The notes below the pieces were generated by a model. It searched no databases. It was not told the DNA's origin and saw only the letters and a list, made by a program, of their open reading frames with translations. Below, in pieces: positions 12,501-24,500 of a stretch of 64,000 nucleotides of DNA. Made by a program: the position numbers and the translations under genes. Position 1 is the stretch's first letter. Each line of letters opens with the position of its first letter. This DNA is from Fragum whitleyi (Eukaryota > Mollusca > Bivalvia > Cardiida > Cardiidae), in contig OX411543.1 of the NCBI GenBank assembly GCA_948146395.1, positions 24,247,026 to 24,311,025 on the forward strand, in the 5' to 3' direction.

Positions 12501-15500
12501 TGAAAGGTTTCGACCATAGTCAGCCTGCGCAGTCTGACTAAGTAGATACTTTATGCATTACCCAAATGGTCCCTTTTTGCGTGGCGGATCACAATTATTT
12601 TGCAGTCTGTTATTAAATCACCCAATGATCATTCCAGTGAAGTTTGGTTCAAGGGAGTTGACGGCCGTAAACACATTACAGACAAACAGATATACGATGG
12701 ACACAGCACCTTGAAAATAGCACCAGTGGCCTCTGGCCAGTGGAGCTTACATCATGTAAGGCTAAAAAAGGATTAAAGGTCATTGCTGTCTCATCTCAGA
12801 TAATACTTTGAACTTTATCTTTATTTATGTAATGGCTTTATAAATAATTTGCAAGACTTACAATTACTTGGATTCATATTTCCATATCCAATTCCACAGA
12901 CCCCACTGGAATAAGCAGCACTCATTTGTAACATGGCAGCAAACGGCATGGTAGGTCTTGTTGCAAACTTGATCTTCTTAATCTGGGCGGCTGTCTCTGG
13001 TTTGGGCTTCATTCGCTTTACTTCTACAAAAATATTTAATCCGTTAACTAGGAAAATCTGCTTACATGACACCATAAATGACATCATATGATAACTACAG
13101 TGTCTTACCTAAATTATACAAAAAGTCCAATTTTAGACTAATCCATATTCAAGGAATGTCAACAGTATAGTGTGTTAAAATTGAAAAGATACTGAAAAGT
13201 ATTGTACAAACATTGACAGAAAAAGAGAAATTCCTTGAAACAAGCAAATTCTCTTTTTTCCTCAATGTTTCTCTTTTAATTGCCTTCAGTGCATAAAAAA
13301 TCTTTTATTTTATTTTGATTCTTAAATGATTATAAAAACAGGTACAAAGCACCACTTTTTTGGGTTTTTTTTTTTTCAAAATAAAATAATTTTTCTTTTT
13401 ATCAAAGCTTGTGTTTGACCCTTAAATCAGGGTTTTGACTCCCAAAAATTTCTTGCAAGGAGTCATTTTGACCCAATGAATTTCCAGTGGTACAACCTTT
13501 GTGATATAAAATATTATATAGATCAATTGTTTTCTTCATACTATTACAAAAGATCTATATAAATGAAACAACATAAACAATTAACTGTCAACACTTTATT
13601 GTTTATGTTGTTTCGGTTATATAAATCACTTTTAAGACTGATAAGTTCTCATGTTTAGCTCTTTTTGGACCCCCTATAAAACCAGTTTTGACTCCAAGGG
13701 TTTTATGGTCAAGGGGTCAATGACTCCCAAATTTAAAAAAAACTACCACAGGCTGGATGAAAAATAATTTTGCATTTTGAAAAGAATTTGAGTTTTAATC
13801 TATTGTCCATTTTATTGTCATTTAGGTAGGTTTTCCTGGATAACTGATCATTTATATATATGTATAACTTGTCACACAAAGAGGGACCATCTGGGAACTT
13901 CAAAGAATAAATATTTGAAAGAGAAATTGGTTTGGAACAGGCCAAGCAGAGGTCGCACTTCAAAAATCTTTGACTTGAAGGTAAATTGATTATTCTACTT
14001 TCAGAAAATAAGTAAAGTGTAAAAAGTTTTGACCCTAGTCAGTCTGCGAAATCCGCGCAGTCTGACAAGGTCAACATTTTACACACTTCCCAGATGGTCC
14101 CTTTACACATGACGGGTCTTGAACTCCATTATTCTCCTTAGTGTCAAACCCTGTTTTAAGGTAGTGGACCCATAATAGTTCCGCAACATTTCAGAAGTAA
14201 TGAGCTTTAACAGTGTTAGCTGAGGTTTTCTAATGATTTCATTAGGAAACCCCAGTCAACAATGTGAAAGATTACGAGTTCAGAAATGTTGTGGAACTAT
14301 TACTGTTCCTTTACCTTAATCTTATCAAGGTGCCTTACCCTGAAGTCGCTCTCTACCACCCAGAATTTTTGACGCTGTCAAATTATCTCTTATACCAGCA
14401 AAAGCAGCAGCCAGTAAATCTTTCGGATTTTCATTTTCACATTTTGCTACAACTTCATGCCACTTTCTGAGCATTGTCAGGAGCAAAGTCTCTATCTAAA
14501 ATAGAATTATTTAATATATTTGTTTTCCATAAATTTTCAGGCATTCTGATTGGCATGAAAGGTGAATTTATTCCTTAATGAAAACAATTTTAAATATGCA
14601 GCTATTTTTAAAGTTTGCACAAAAAGTAGTCCTGCAAGAAATCTGTCTTATTGTAAAGACTAGAAAGCCATGAATGGCTTGAGTCGCTCCACAGGCTTGA
14701 AATTCTTGAAATAGCAAATCTAAGGTTTGACTAGATTTTAAGATATTTTGGGTTCTACTGATGTTGAAATGCTTTTCAAAGTTTCATCTATATAACATAT
14801 AGAGAAATGACCTCCGCCCATAAAATCCATATTTTGCATCTGATCACAATAATTTTTGGCAGACTGATAAAGCTTCACTCAAGAATCATTCCAGTGAAAT
14901 TTGGTTTATATCCATCAATTATACTCTGAGAAAATAATTTTCAAAGTTTCCACTATATAACATATAGAGAAATGACCTCCGCCCATAAAATGCATATTTT
15001 CCATCCGATCACAATAATTTTTGGTAGACTGATAAAGGGTCACCCAAGAATCATTCCAGTGAAATTTGGTTTATATCCATCAATAACATTCTGAGAAAAT
15101 GATTTTCAAAGTTTCCACTATATAACATATAGAGAAAGGACCTCTGCCCATAAAATGCATATTTTTCATCCGATCAAAATAATTTTTGGTAGACTGATAA
15201 AGGGTCACCCAAGGATCATTCATGTAAAATTTAATTGGTATATGTCAATTAGAATTTGAGAAAAGTCACTTTTTACCATATTTGGAAATTAGCCACGCCC
15301 ATTAAATCCATGTTTTTCATTGGATCAAAAATTCTTGAACAACTTTGAAAGAGGGTCATCCAAGGATCGTTCCTGTGAAGTTTGGTTGAAATTCATCCAG
15401 TAGTTTCTGAGGAGAAGATTTTAAAAAAAAAAGTTTACGACCGCACGGATGGACGGACGGACGCACGATGGACACAACGCCATGACAATAGCCCCAGTGG

Positions 15501-18500
15501 CTTTCAGCCAGTGGAGCTAAAAATCTTTCATACTTGAAGAGAGTATGACTTGTCACGCAAAAAGGATCCATCTGGGAACTGAGTAGAATAGATATTTGAA
15601 AATGAGATTGGTTCTAGAACAGGCCGTATTTATACAGTATAAATAGGTTTTTAGTTTCCTACCTCAATGAAATCAACAAAAACTCTCTTCATCTTTTTAT
15701 ATATAAAAAAAAAAGATTAAATTCTTTTTACCATTAAACATGTTCTCAATAAGTTGTGCATTCAACAATAACAATAAATACAAAATACAGAAAATGAAGC
15801 ACATATTTAACAGTTACTGTAAGTGAAGTCTCCCTGAACAAAAGATGTCATAAATATTCAACATCAAGTACCCTTCTGCTATAACAATGGCTAAAATAAA
15901 AATTCCAGTAAATACATATCAGCCAAGTATCTTGCAGATTTCATATAAAATCTCCCATTCTCTCATTAGCAAGGGCGTAACTCCCATTATGCAATAAATG
16001 CGTAAAAGAAATAATCCTCTTTTGAAAATTTTTTCCAGGTAATCATCAAGTGAAAGGTCTTATCTCTTATCATTCAAAAGTTATGCCCAAGTTAAAATTA
16101 AGAGTGTGTTTTTTCCCCACAAATTTGACCTTGAAAAATGACCTTGACTGATAACCTTGAACTTGGTACTAACAGAAAGGACTTGCCTCAGGTAATCATC
16201 ATTTGAAATATGAAGGCCCTATCACTTACCATTCAAAAGTTTTCACAAAATGTCAAAGTTTTTGCACAGCGACGACAATAAAAACGAGGACAACGACAAC
16301 GGCACCAAGGCTTTAGCAATACCTCTGGTTTCCTCAGAAAACAGCTGAGCTTAAAAGGGAGTGTTTGGAGCACATTCATCTTTTGTCACAGTTCTCATTC
16401 CCCTTCTGAGTATGTAAAAATTTCAAAGTCCTAGATATGCTTATGGCTTTAGGTGTTGTAGCAGACAGCTTGCTATGTTTTCAATTTTTTTACACCATCA
16501 GCAAAAGCAGTAAAATTGTCTACTGTATTTCCTCTAATAATAGAAACATCCCTAATAGTTCCCTTACATTTTTTACAAAGAAAACCGATTTATCGATTCT
16601 AGGACAAAATCCCCTCCGGACAAAATCCCCTCAACGTTTTTTTGACATGGCGGACAGAATCCCCTCGGTCATTCTAACAACGCGGGCATAATCCCCTCAA
16701 TCCGTTTTTTGAGGCGGACAGAATCCCCTCCATTAATTTGTTTGGACTGACATACACCCCTTGGTCTGATTACCTAGGCAGACAATATCCCCTTAATCAA
16801 ATCTACAAGGCGGATATAATCCCCTCAACAGGCGGACACAATCCCCTTCAAATACAAGAAAAAACAGCAAAACTTTCATTATAAATTCAATCATTGCAAA
16901 AAAAACTCTTACCTTCTTATGTGTTTAGGCTTAAAAATTATCCATAACAAGGGCGCAACCAAGCATACTTTAGTATGTCATTTAGTAAGTCTTGTACGTC
17001 CAAAATCATTGAATAAAGAAACAAAAATACTTACTTTAATTTAAAAATTATAATACTATTCAAAATAAAAGATTTCTTTTCAAACCCAAATTTTACATGG
17101 CGTCATGATATAATACTCACGGAAAAAGAGCCGACATCAAAAGGACCGCCGAACACGTGACCCGTATATGAGAATAGAAAATGCCGATTTACAGCTTGGA
17201 TTTTCTTAATTGGTATCGCGTTAATTAGAGGGCAACATTATTCTTTCAGGAAATATAGTCGTTTAAAGAATATAGAATAATTGACTTGATTGAAATAATT
17301 TATTTCTAAACTTAAACAATAAACATGGATCTATCTACTTGAACTACGAAGGGGATTCTGTCCGATTTTTATTTCACGTGGCAAAACCAGTTTAATATAC
17401 AAGTTAATTTTGGTATCATTAAACAAAGGCTACTAGACATCTACTATCAAAACTGGTATTCTGCTATCAATAACTCAAATAGACTTGAAACATATTCGCT
17501 CATTAAGCATTCTTTTCAGTTTGAATCGTACCTCGACTTTATAACGGATAGCAGGTATCGATCAGCCCTCACAAAATTTAGAATTTCATCACATAATTTG
17601 GAAATTGAACAAGGACGACATACAAATATTCCTAGAAACGAAAGATTATGCAAACTTTGTAACTACAATTTAGTAGAAAATGAATATCACCTTTTGCTTA
17701 TTTGTCCGAAGTTCTCCGATTTAAGACAGAAATATATTTAACAAGAGTTGTCCGCGGACAACGTAGCTCGCCCAAACAGCTGCTTGTCACAAACAGCGCT
17801 TGACCTAAGACCAAAGTTCAAAGTTGTTTCTTTCAATGTTAAAGTCCATGATCTAATATATATCTGTTTGAGTAGTAATTAAGAAATATAAAAACTTTTT
17901 TGTTTTAATTGCATGTATAAGGTTAGGGTAAAGTGAAAGCCTACAAGCAGATAAGGTTACCAATGGAATTTCTTTGTATCAAACATGAAGTTTTTCTTTA
18001 AAATCTTTTAAGTCCACAAAAGGTCAAGATCAAGGTCAAATTGTGAAGGACCTTGGTCTCTGTAGAAGCCTATCACCTAGTGAGTATGTGTATGAAGTAA
18101 TAATGTCCCTGAGTAAAGCATTTAGAAAATATAAGCAAGGTTAAATTTTTGGTTAAAGTTTTTCAGTTTAAGTTTTTCCAAGTCCATAAAAGGTCAAGGT
18201 CAAGGTCAAATTGTCAAGGCCCTTGGTTTCTGGTGAAAGCCTTTCATCTTGTGACTATGTATATGAAGTAATAATGTCCCTAGGTTAAAGCATTCACAAA
18301 ATATAAGCAAGGTTAAAGTTTTTGGTAAAAGAATTTCGGTTAAAGTATTTCTAAGTTCATAAAAGGTCAAGGTCAAATTATCAAGGACCTTGATCTCACA
18401 AAAGCCTATCACCTAATGAGTATGTATATGAAGTAATGATGTCCCTAGTTTAAAGCATTCAGAAAATATAAGCAAGGTTAAAGTTTTTGGTTAAAGTTTA

Positions 18501-21500
18501 CAGTTAAAGGTTTTTCTAAGTCCACAAATGGTAAAGGTTAAGGTCAAATTGTGAAGGACCTTGGTCTCTGGTGAAAACCTATCACCTGGTGAGTATATAT
18601 ATGAAGCTATGATATCCCTAGGTTAGAGCATTAAAAAGATATATGCAAGGTTAAAGTTTTTGATTAAAGTTTTTTTGGTTAAAGTTTTTCTAAGTCCACA
18701 AAGGGTCAAGGTCAAGGTCAAATTGTCAAGGACCTTTGTCTATGGTGAAAGCCTATCACCTAATGAGTGTGCATATGAAGTAATGATGTCTCTAGTTTAA
18801 AGCTTACAGAAAATATAAGCAAGGTTAAAGTTTTTTTTGTTAAAGTTTTTGGTTAAAGTTTTTGGTTAAATTTTTTTTGAAAGGGTCAAGGTCACAGTCT
18901 TAAGGTCATTTCGACATGGATGTTGGTCTCAAATGAAAGCCTATGCCCTAATGAGCCCTAAAGAGCACCGCCTACGGGTGCCTACGCTCGGCTGTCGAGT
19001 GCTGCATGGTGGGAAAAAATCTAAGTCAAAAAAGGGGCATAATTTGCACAAATTGCATCTAGAGTTATCCCCCTTGATAGTATAGGTTGCTCATTTGATG
19101 GTGAACATGTGTGCCAAGTTTAAAGTGAATGCCTTCAGTAGAACCAGAGATATAACAAAATGTCAAAGTTTTTGCACGACGACGACAACGACGACGACGA
19201 AAACGACACGGACGCTATAGCAATACCTCGGGTTTTCTCAGAAAACAGCCGAGCTAAAAATAAAGCCTCTAGGATTAATATTGACAGAAATAAAAAACTT
19301 TAACCTAATGCGGACGCGGACACCGACGCCGACATCCGAGGGTATGACAATAGCTCTTCCGAGACTTTCGTCCCGGGCGAGCTAAAAAATATTATTATAC
19401 ATGGCCGACAAATCAAAAGTTTACCAACTTATTAACCAATCAATCAAAGTATTCCATCAGAAATCTGTCGAAATTCTTATATTACGCCTTTTTGCGCAGA
19501 AATTAGTTTAGCTGTTCACGCGAATTGTGTTCTTCTGTAAATCCATGATGACATTTGATATTTGTACATGTTTTTTATCATACACAATGATTGTGTTTCT
19601 CCACTTTCCATGATTATTTGATTGTTTGCTGTAAACATGTAAATGTTTAATGCAATAAAATGTATTGTATTGTATTGTATTGTATGTTAGGACGAGGGGA
19701 TATTGTCCGCCCTGTAGTTTTGATTGAGGGGATAATGTCCGCCTTGTAATTCCGAACGAGGGGCTTATGTCCGCCCGAGCAACTTAATGAAGGAGATTCT
19801 GTCCGCCTCAAAAAACGGATTGAGGGGATTATGTCCGCGTTGTTAAAATGACCGAGGGGATTTTGTCCGCCATGTCAAAAAACCGTTGAGGGGGTTTTGT
19901 CCGGAGGGGCTTTTGTCCGGTTACCAAGAAAACCAACATCAATGCCTAAATTTTAGGAACTTTTTGAAACTTCTTCTCTAATTTGAGATGAATTTCCCCT
20001 AAACAATCTTTCATAAATTGTTTAGAGGAAATTCACCTCAAATTAAACAGAAAAGGGCCCAAAAGGTATCAATTTAATGATTTTTAAAATCAGAAAATGC
20101 ATACTAAATTAAAGTTCCCTGACCATAATTATGTATAGCCCCCAGACGGGTTTTTAGGAAAAATACAGTATTTAAGGTATTGGGCCCATAATAGTTCAGA
20201 AACATTTCAGAACTCATGCTCCTTGACAATGTTAACCAAAGTTTCCTAATGAAATCATAAGGAAACTTCCATTAACACTGTGAAAATTCATGACTTCCAA
20301 AACATTGCAGAACTATTATGGGTCCACTACCTTAAGACACCCTTACCTGGCGTACATAAGTATCTTTAAGGATGTCTATCTGTTGTTGCTTGTACCCTAG
20401 ATAAATAGCAAATATCTCCCAGTCTGAACCTATAAATTATAAAACAACATTTAAATCATTGGTTGATCAATGATAATGATCTTATCTTTTTCCAGACAGG
20501 GGTTGTTTCATACTTATTCATTTGTCCTGTAAGAGTTTTTACAGGTCCACTAACTAAACCCTTGTCATGCTGAACCTGTAATATTCTTGCATTGACAGGA
20601 GGCATAAACAAAGATCAGCCTGCATAATTATATAAGCAGCCTAATCTTTGGTATATACCTCCTGATTTGTCTAAATTAGCAAGACACCAATTGGGTCGAT
20701 AATGGTAGACCTATGTGAGATAGCAGCTGAAGGCTAGGAAAGGATGTAGTGGTAGTAATGGTGTGAGAAATACCAGGAATCCATTGTTAGGTGCTTCAGC
20801 CGCCACTATGTGAGATAGCAGCTGAAGGCTAGGAAAGGGTGTAGTGGTAGTAATGGTGTGAGAAATACCAGGAATCCATTGTTAGGTGCTTCAGCCGCCG
20901 CGATGTAACTAAAATAATGTTGATAGCGGCGTAAAACCCCATTCAATCAATCAATCTAAATTAGTAAGAAAAATGGCATTTCAGAATTTCTAACACTGAA
21001 ATAAGTACATCATTATAGTCCAGCCATACAAGATTAACAAAATGTGTCATGGAACACTGATTCCCAGAAAATGCTATTTTTCAAAGTAGTTTGACCTTAA
21101 TAATTGACCTTAATCTTGTCAGGTGGCCATGACATTAGCATTCAAAGATGACTATTTATGAGAAAATCCTTTATGCAAAATATGAGTATTGAAACTCAAA
21201 AAGTGTTAGAGTTGGAGGAAAATATTTGAATGGATAAGTTTTTGCAGACAGACAGATGGACAGAGAGACAGAAAGACATTGGTAAAATGATATGCCCCCA
21301 ATCTATCATTAATGAGTTGAAATGATGAAAATCTTATGAGGCAGTCGATATCAATTCAACTGGTGAATTAAGGGTATCAGTACCTTGTGAGACAAGAGAT
21401 TTCTCCTTTAAGTAGCCTTTTGCATTGAACTGAGGTTGTGTAATAAATAACCGACATAAATTGATAGATATAAAGGTAATTGCAATCGTTTTCTACTGAC

Positions 21501-24500
21501 CCAACAAAACGACTGTTATTGCCTATACAGTAAAACTTGTGTTAAGGGACCACTTAAAGGACTACCAAAAAGCAGTCGTTTACGGAAATGGTTGCTTAAT
21601 ACAAAATATTATAATAAATGTGATGGTTCATTTTGACAGCATTCATAGATTGTTTGTCAATTCGTACTGAATCCTATGATGTTCAAACCCATTAGAATCG
21701 TCTTATTGAGATGATTCTAATGGGTTCCAACAACATAAGATTCAACAATAACCAATTTTTCGTTAAGAATGTCCTCTTCTTCAGAGATTTTGCTGACGGT
21801 GAAGGGACTTTTAATCGTGGTCTCTTAATACTAGAAAGCCATTGATGGCTTGAGTCGCTCCACAGGCATGAAATTCTTGTAAAAGTAAATAAATGTTTTG
21901 ACTAGATTTTTAGATATTTGGGGTCCTACTGATGTTGAAAATGATTCCATCAGTTACATTCTGAGAAAATGATTTTCATAGTTTCCACTATTTAATATAT
22001 TGAGGAATGACCTCCACAAATAAAATGCATATTTTTCATCCAATCAAAATAATTTTTGAAATTTGGTTGATATTCAATGATTAGATTCTGAGAAAATGAT
22101 TTGCAAATTTTCAACTATATAATATATAGAGAAATGACCTCTGCCCATAAAATGCATCCTTTTCATCCAATCACAATGATTTTTTGTAGACTGATAAAGG
22201 GTCACTCAAGGATCATTCCAGTGAAATTTGGTTGATATCCATCAGTTACATTCTGAGAAAATGATTTTCAAATTTTCCACTATATAACATATAGAGAAAT
22301 GACCTCTGCCCATAAAATGCATATTTTCCATCCAATCACAATGATTTTTTGTAGACTGATAAAGGGTCACTCAAGGATCATTTCAGTGAAATTTGGTTGA
22401 TATCTATCAGTAACATTCTGAGAAAATGATTTTCAAATTTTCCACTATATAACATATAAAGAATTGACCTCCGCCCATAAAATGCATATTTTCCATCAGA
22501 TCACAATGATTTTTTGTAGACTGATAAAGGGTCACTAAAGGATCATTCATGTAAAATTTAATTGGTATCCATTGATTAGAATCTGAGAAAACTCACTTTT
22601 TACCATATTTGGAAATTAGCCACGCCCATTAAATCCATGTTTTTCATTGGATCAAAATTTCTTGAACAACTTTGAAAGAGGGTCACCCAAGGATCATTCA
22701 GGTGAAGTTTGGTTGAAATCCATCCAGTAGTTTCTGAGGAGAAGATTTTTAAAGAAAAGTTTACGACCTCACGCACGCACGCACGCATGGACGGACGCAC
22801 GACGGACACAACGCCATGACAATAGCCCCAGTGGCTTTCAGCCAGTGGAACTGAAAATTGGTCGCTTAATAGACGTGATTGCTCGAGCAATATTGACTGT
22901 ATATGTATAGGCATTGACAAACTTTTTCCCCTGACAATTTGTTTTAAACTAGTGTTATACTTGTGATTATGCAAAAGAGCTCAGTGCATATAGAAATGCC
23001 CCATTTAACTCTTCATCCTAGATAGAAAAATACATTTTCTATATGTTAAAAGATGACCTGTTTGATAAATTGTAATTTCCATTTCCATGACCACTCATTC
23101 ATTCAATATCCATATCTGTTGAATTAATAAAGCACAAATATAAGGCTCCCTAAAGGCGGTTTCACTGATAATGTTCTAGAAGCTTTTAGTTCATACTAAT
23201 TTTAGTTTGATTGCAACAAAAGCTTAAAGCTTATAAAGTTACTCTCAAATGCCTTATCCTGATGTTTTCACGTTCCTGAAAGCGAGGCAGTGGTATTACC
23301 CACTGCTACCCAATTTTACAGCTGAGTGAACTGGGGCTGGCTAAAGTGTTTTGCCCATAAACACACCCCGACAACGGTGGGTCTTGAACCAAGGACCTCC
23401 AAGTCATGGGTCGAGTGCATCAACCACTAGGCAAACGGGACAGTCACTGAGGTAGAAGCCATAGGTTAACTAGGATTTTAAAATTTGTACGCACTCAGAA
23501 CGTGACCAACATAGAATAAAGGCAATATGTAGACTGTGAGAAAAGAAGAATGTACTCCATATGTTCTCCTTTTCTATTATTTGAGCATTGGTGAATAATC
23601 AAAACAAAGTATCTAAATGACCCTATGTATTTTGACAGACAAGCCCAAACAAACATTGTAGAACCAGATTATACTATTGCTAAAGGAGCAGTTTGATCAT
23701 TAGGGTCTACAATATAGAGTAAATTCACATTTTGAGGGCATTCACTTTTGCAGAGACCCAAACAATGTTAAACACCCTAATGCTTTGCCCTTGGGCGTTA
23801 AAGCATTTTGAGAGCAGCTTAAACTAGTTCCAAAACTATAAATATAACGGAAAAATTGTGTTATGCATTGTGTCATCACTTTTTTTATACCAACATTGCT
23901 TATGAGGTCACAAAATTTCACCCGAGAATAAGATGAATGTGTTTAGTTACATGTAATATGAATGTAAGACATGAATAATATTGATTATTTTTACACATTT
24001 TACTAATCAATTTGTGTCCTCTTCAAAATCAAGCCTATGTGGTTTTTTGCTAAGAATGCATTTATTTATATTTTGGTACCAGCAAATATTGCAGAAAAAG
24101 GTCAGTATCATTGAAATTGATCAGGGTGTGTAGGATCTAGATCGAGGATATTAAAGTGAAAAAGGCCGGGCATTAACGGCACATGAATTTACCAATTAGT
24201 CTAAAATTTCCTTCATTAACATCTGGTTTTTCTCTGTTAATGCTTGCCTATAACTACCACAAAACATACATTTTATACAATAATGTCAGTCTTTCAATTC
24301 AGTAAGCCTTATTTGGATGCATTCATATAATCGCTTTCCATTCTCTAAGATTTTTAGAACAATAATTGTCTGACTTTCGTATGTCTAAAATCTTGGGGTT
24401 ATATTACCTAATTCTTCAGAATATTCTTTGATCTCATCATCAGTAAAAGCATTAGGGTTGCTATATGTGGTCTCACCATCAGTGGTATCAAAGCCTTCTG

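Larger units (their letters stand above)
16587..19925. mobile_element. Large inverted-repeat element whose TIRs are tandem sub-repeats
   Basis: About 250 bp at each end are inverted copies built from repeats of GGCGGACAAAATCCCCTC. Left arm 16598-16853, right arm 19686-19920, with matching spacers (GACATGGCGGAC, GTCATTCTAACAACGCG). The flanks share AAGAAAACC (16578-16586 and 19926-19934), a possible 9 bp duplication, but the outermost ten bases of the arms match poorly. No transposase is visible. The interior carries a LINE that itself carries other insertions. It sits in intron 5 of gene 1. Confidence 0.62.

Noticed and set aside
12868..12873. Alternative GTAATT donor for gene 1 exon 7
   Set aside because: It is in phase and possible, but the GTAAGT six bases downstream is a much better match, so it was used in the model.
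14319..20347. Idea that the TTAA MITEs created introns 5 and 6 (introners)
   Set aside because: Gene 2 has introns at the same positions and phases without these MITEs, so the introns are older than the insertions.
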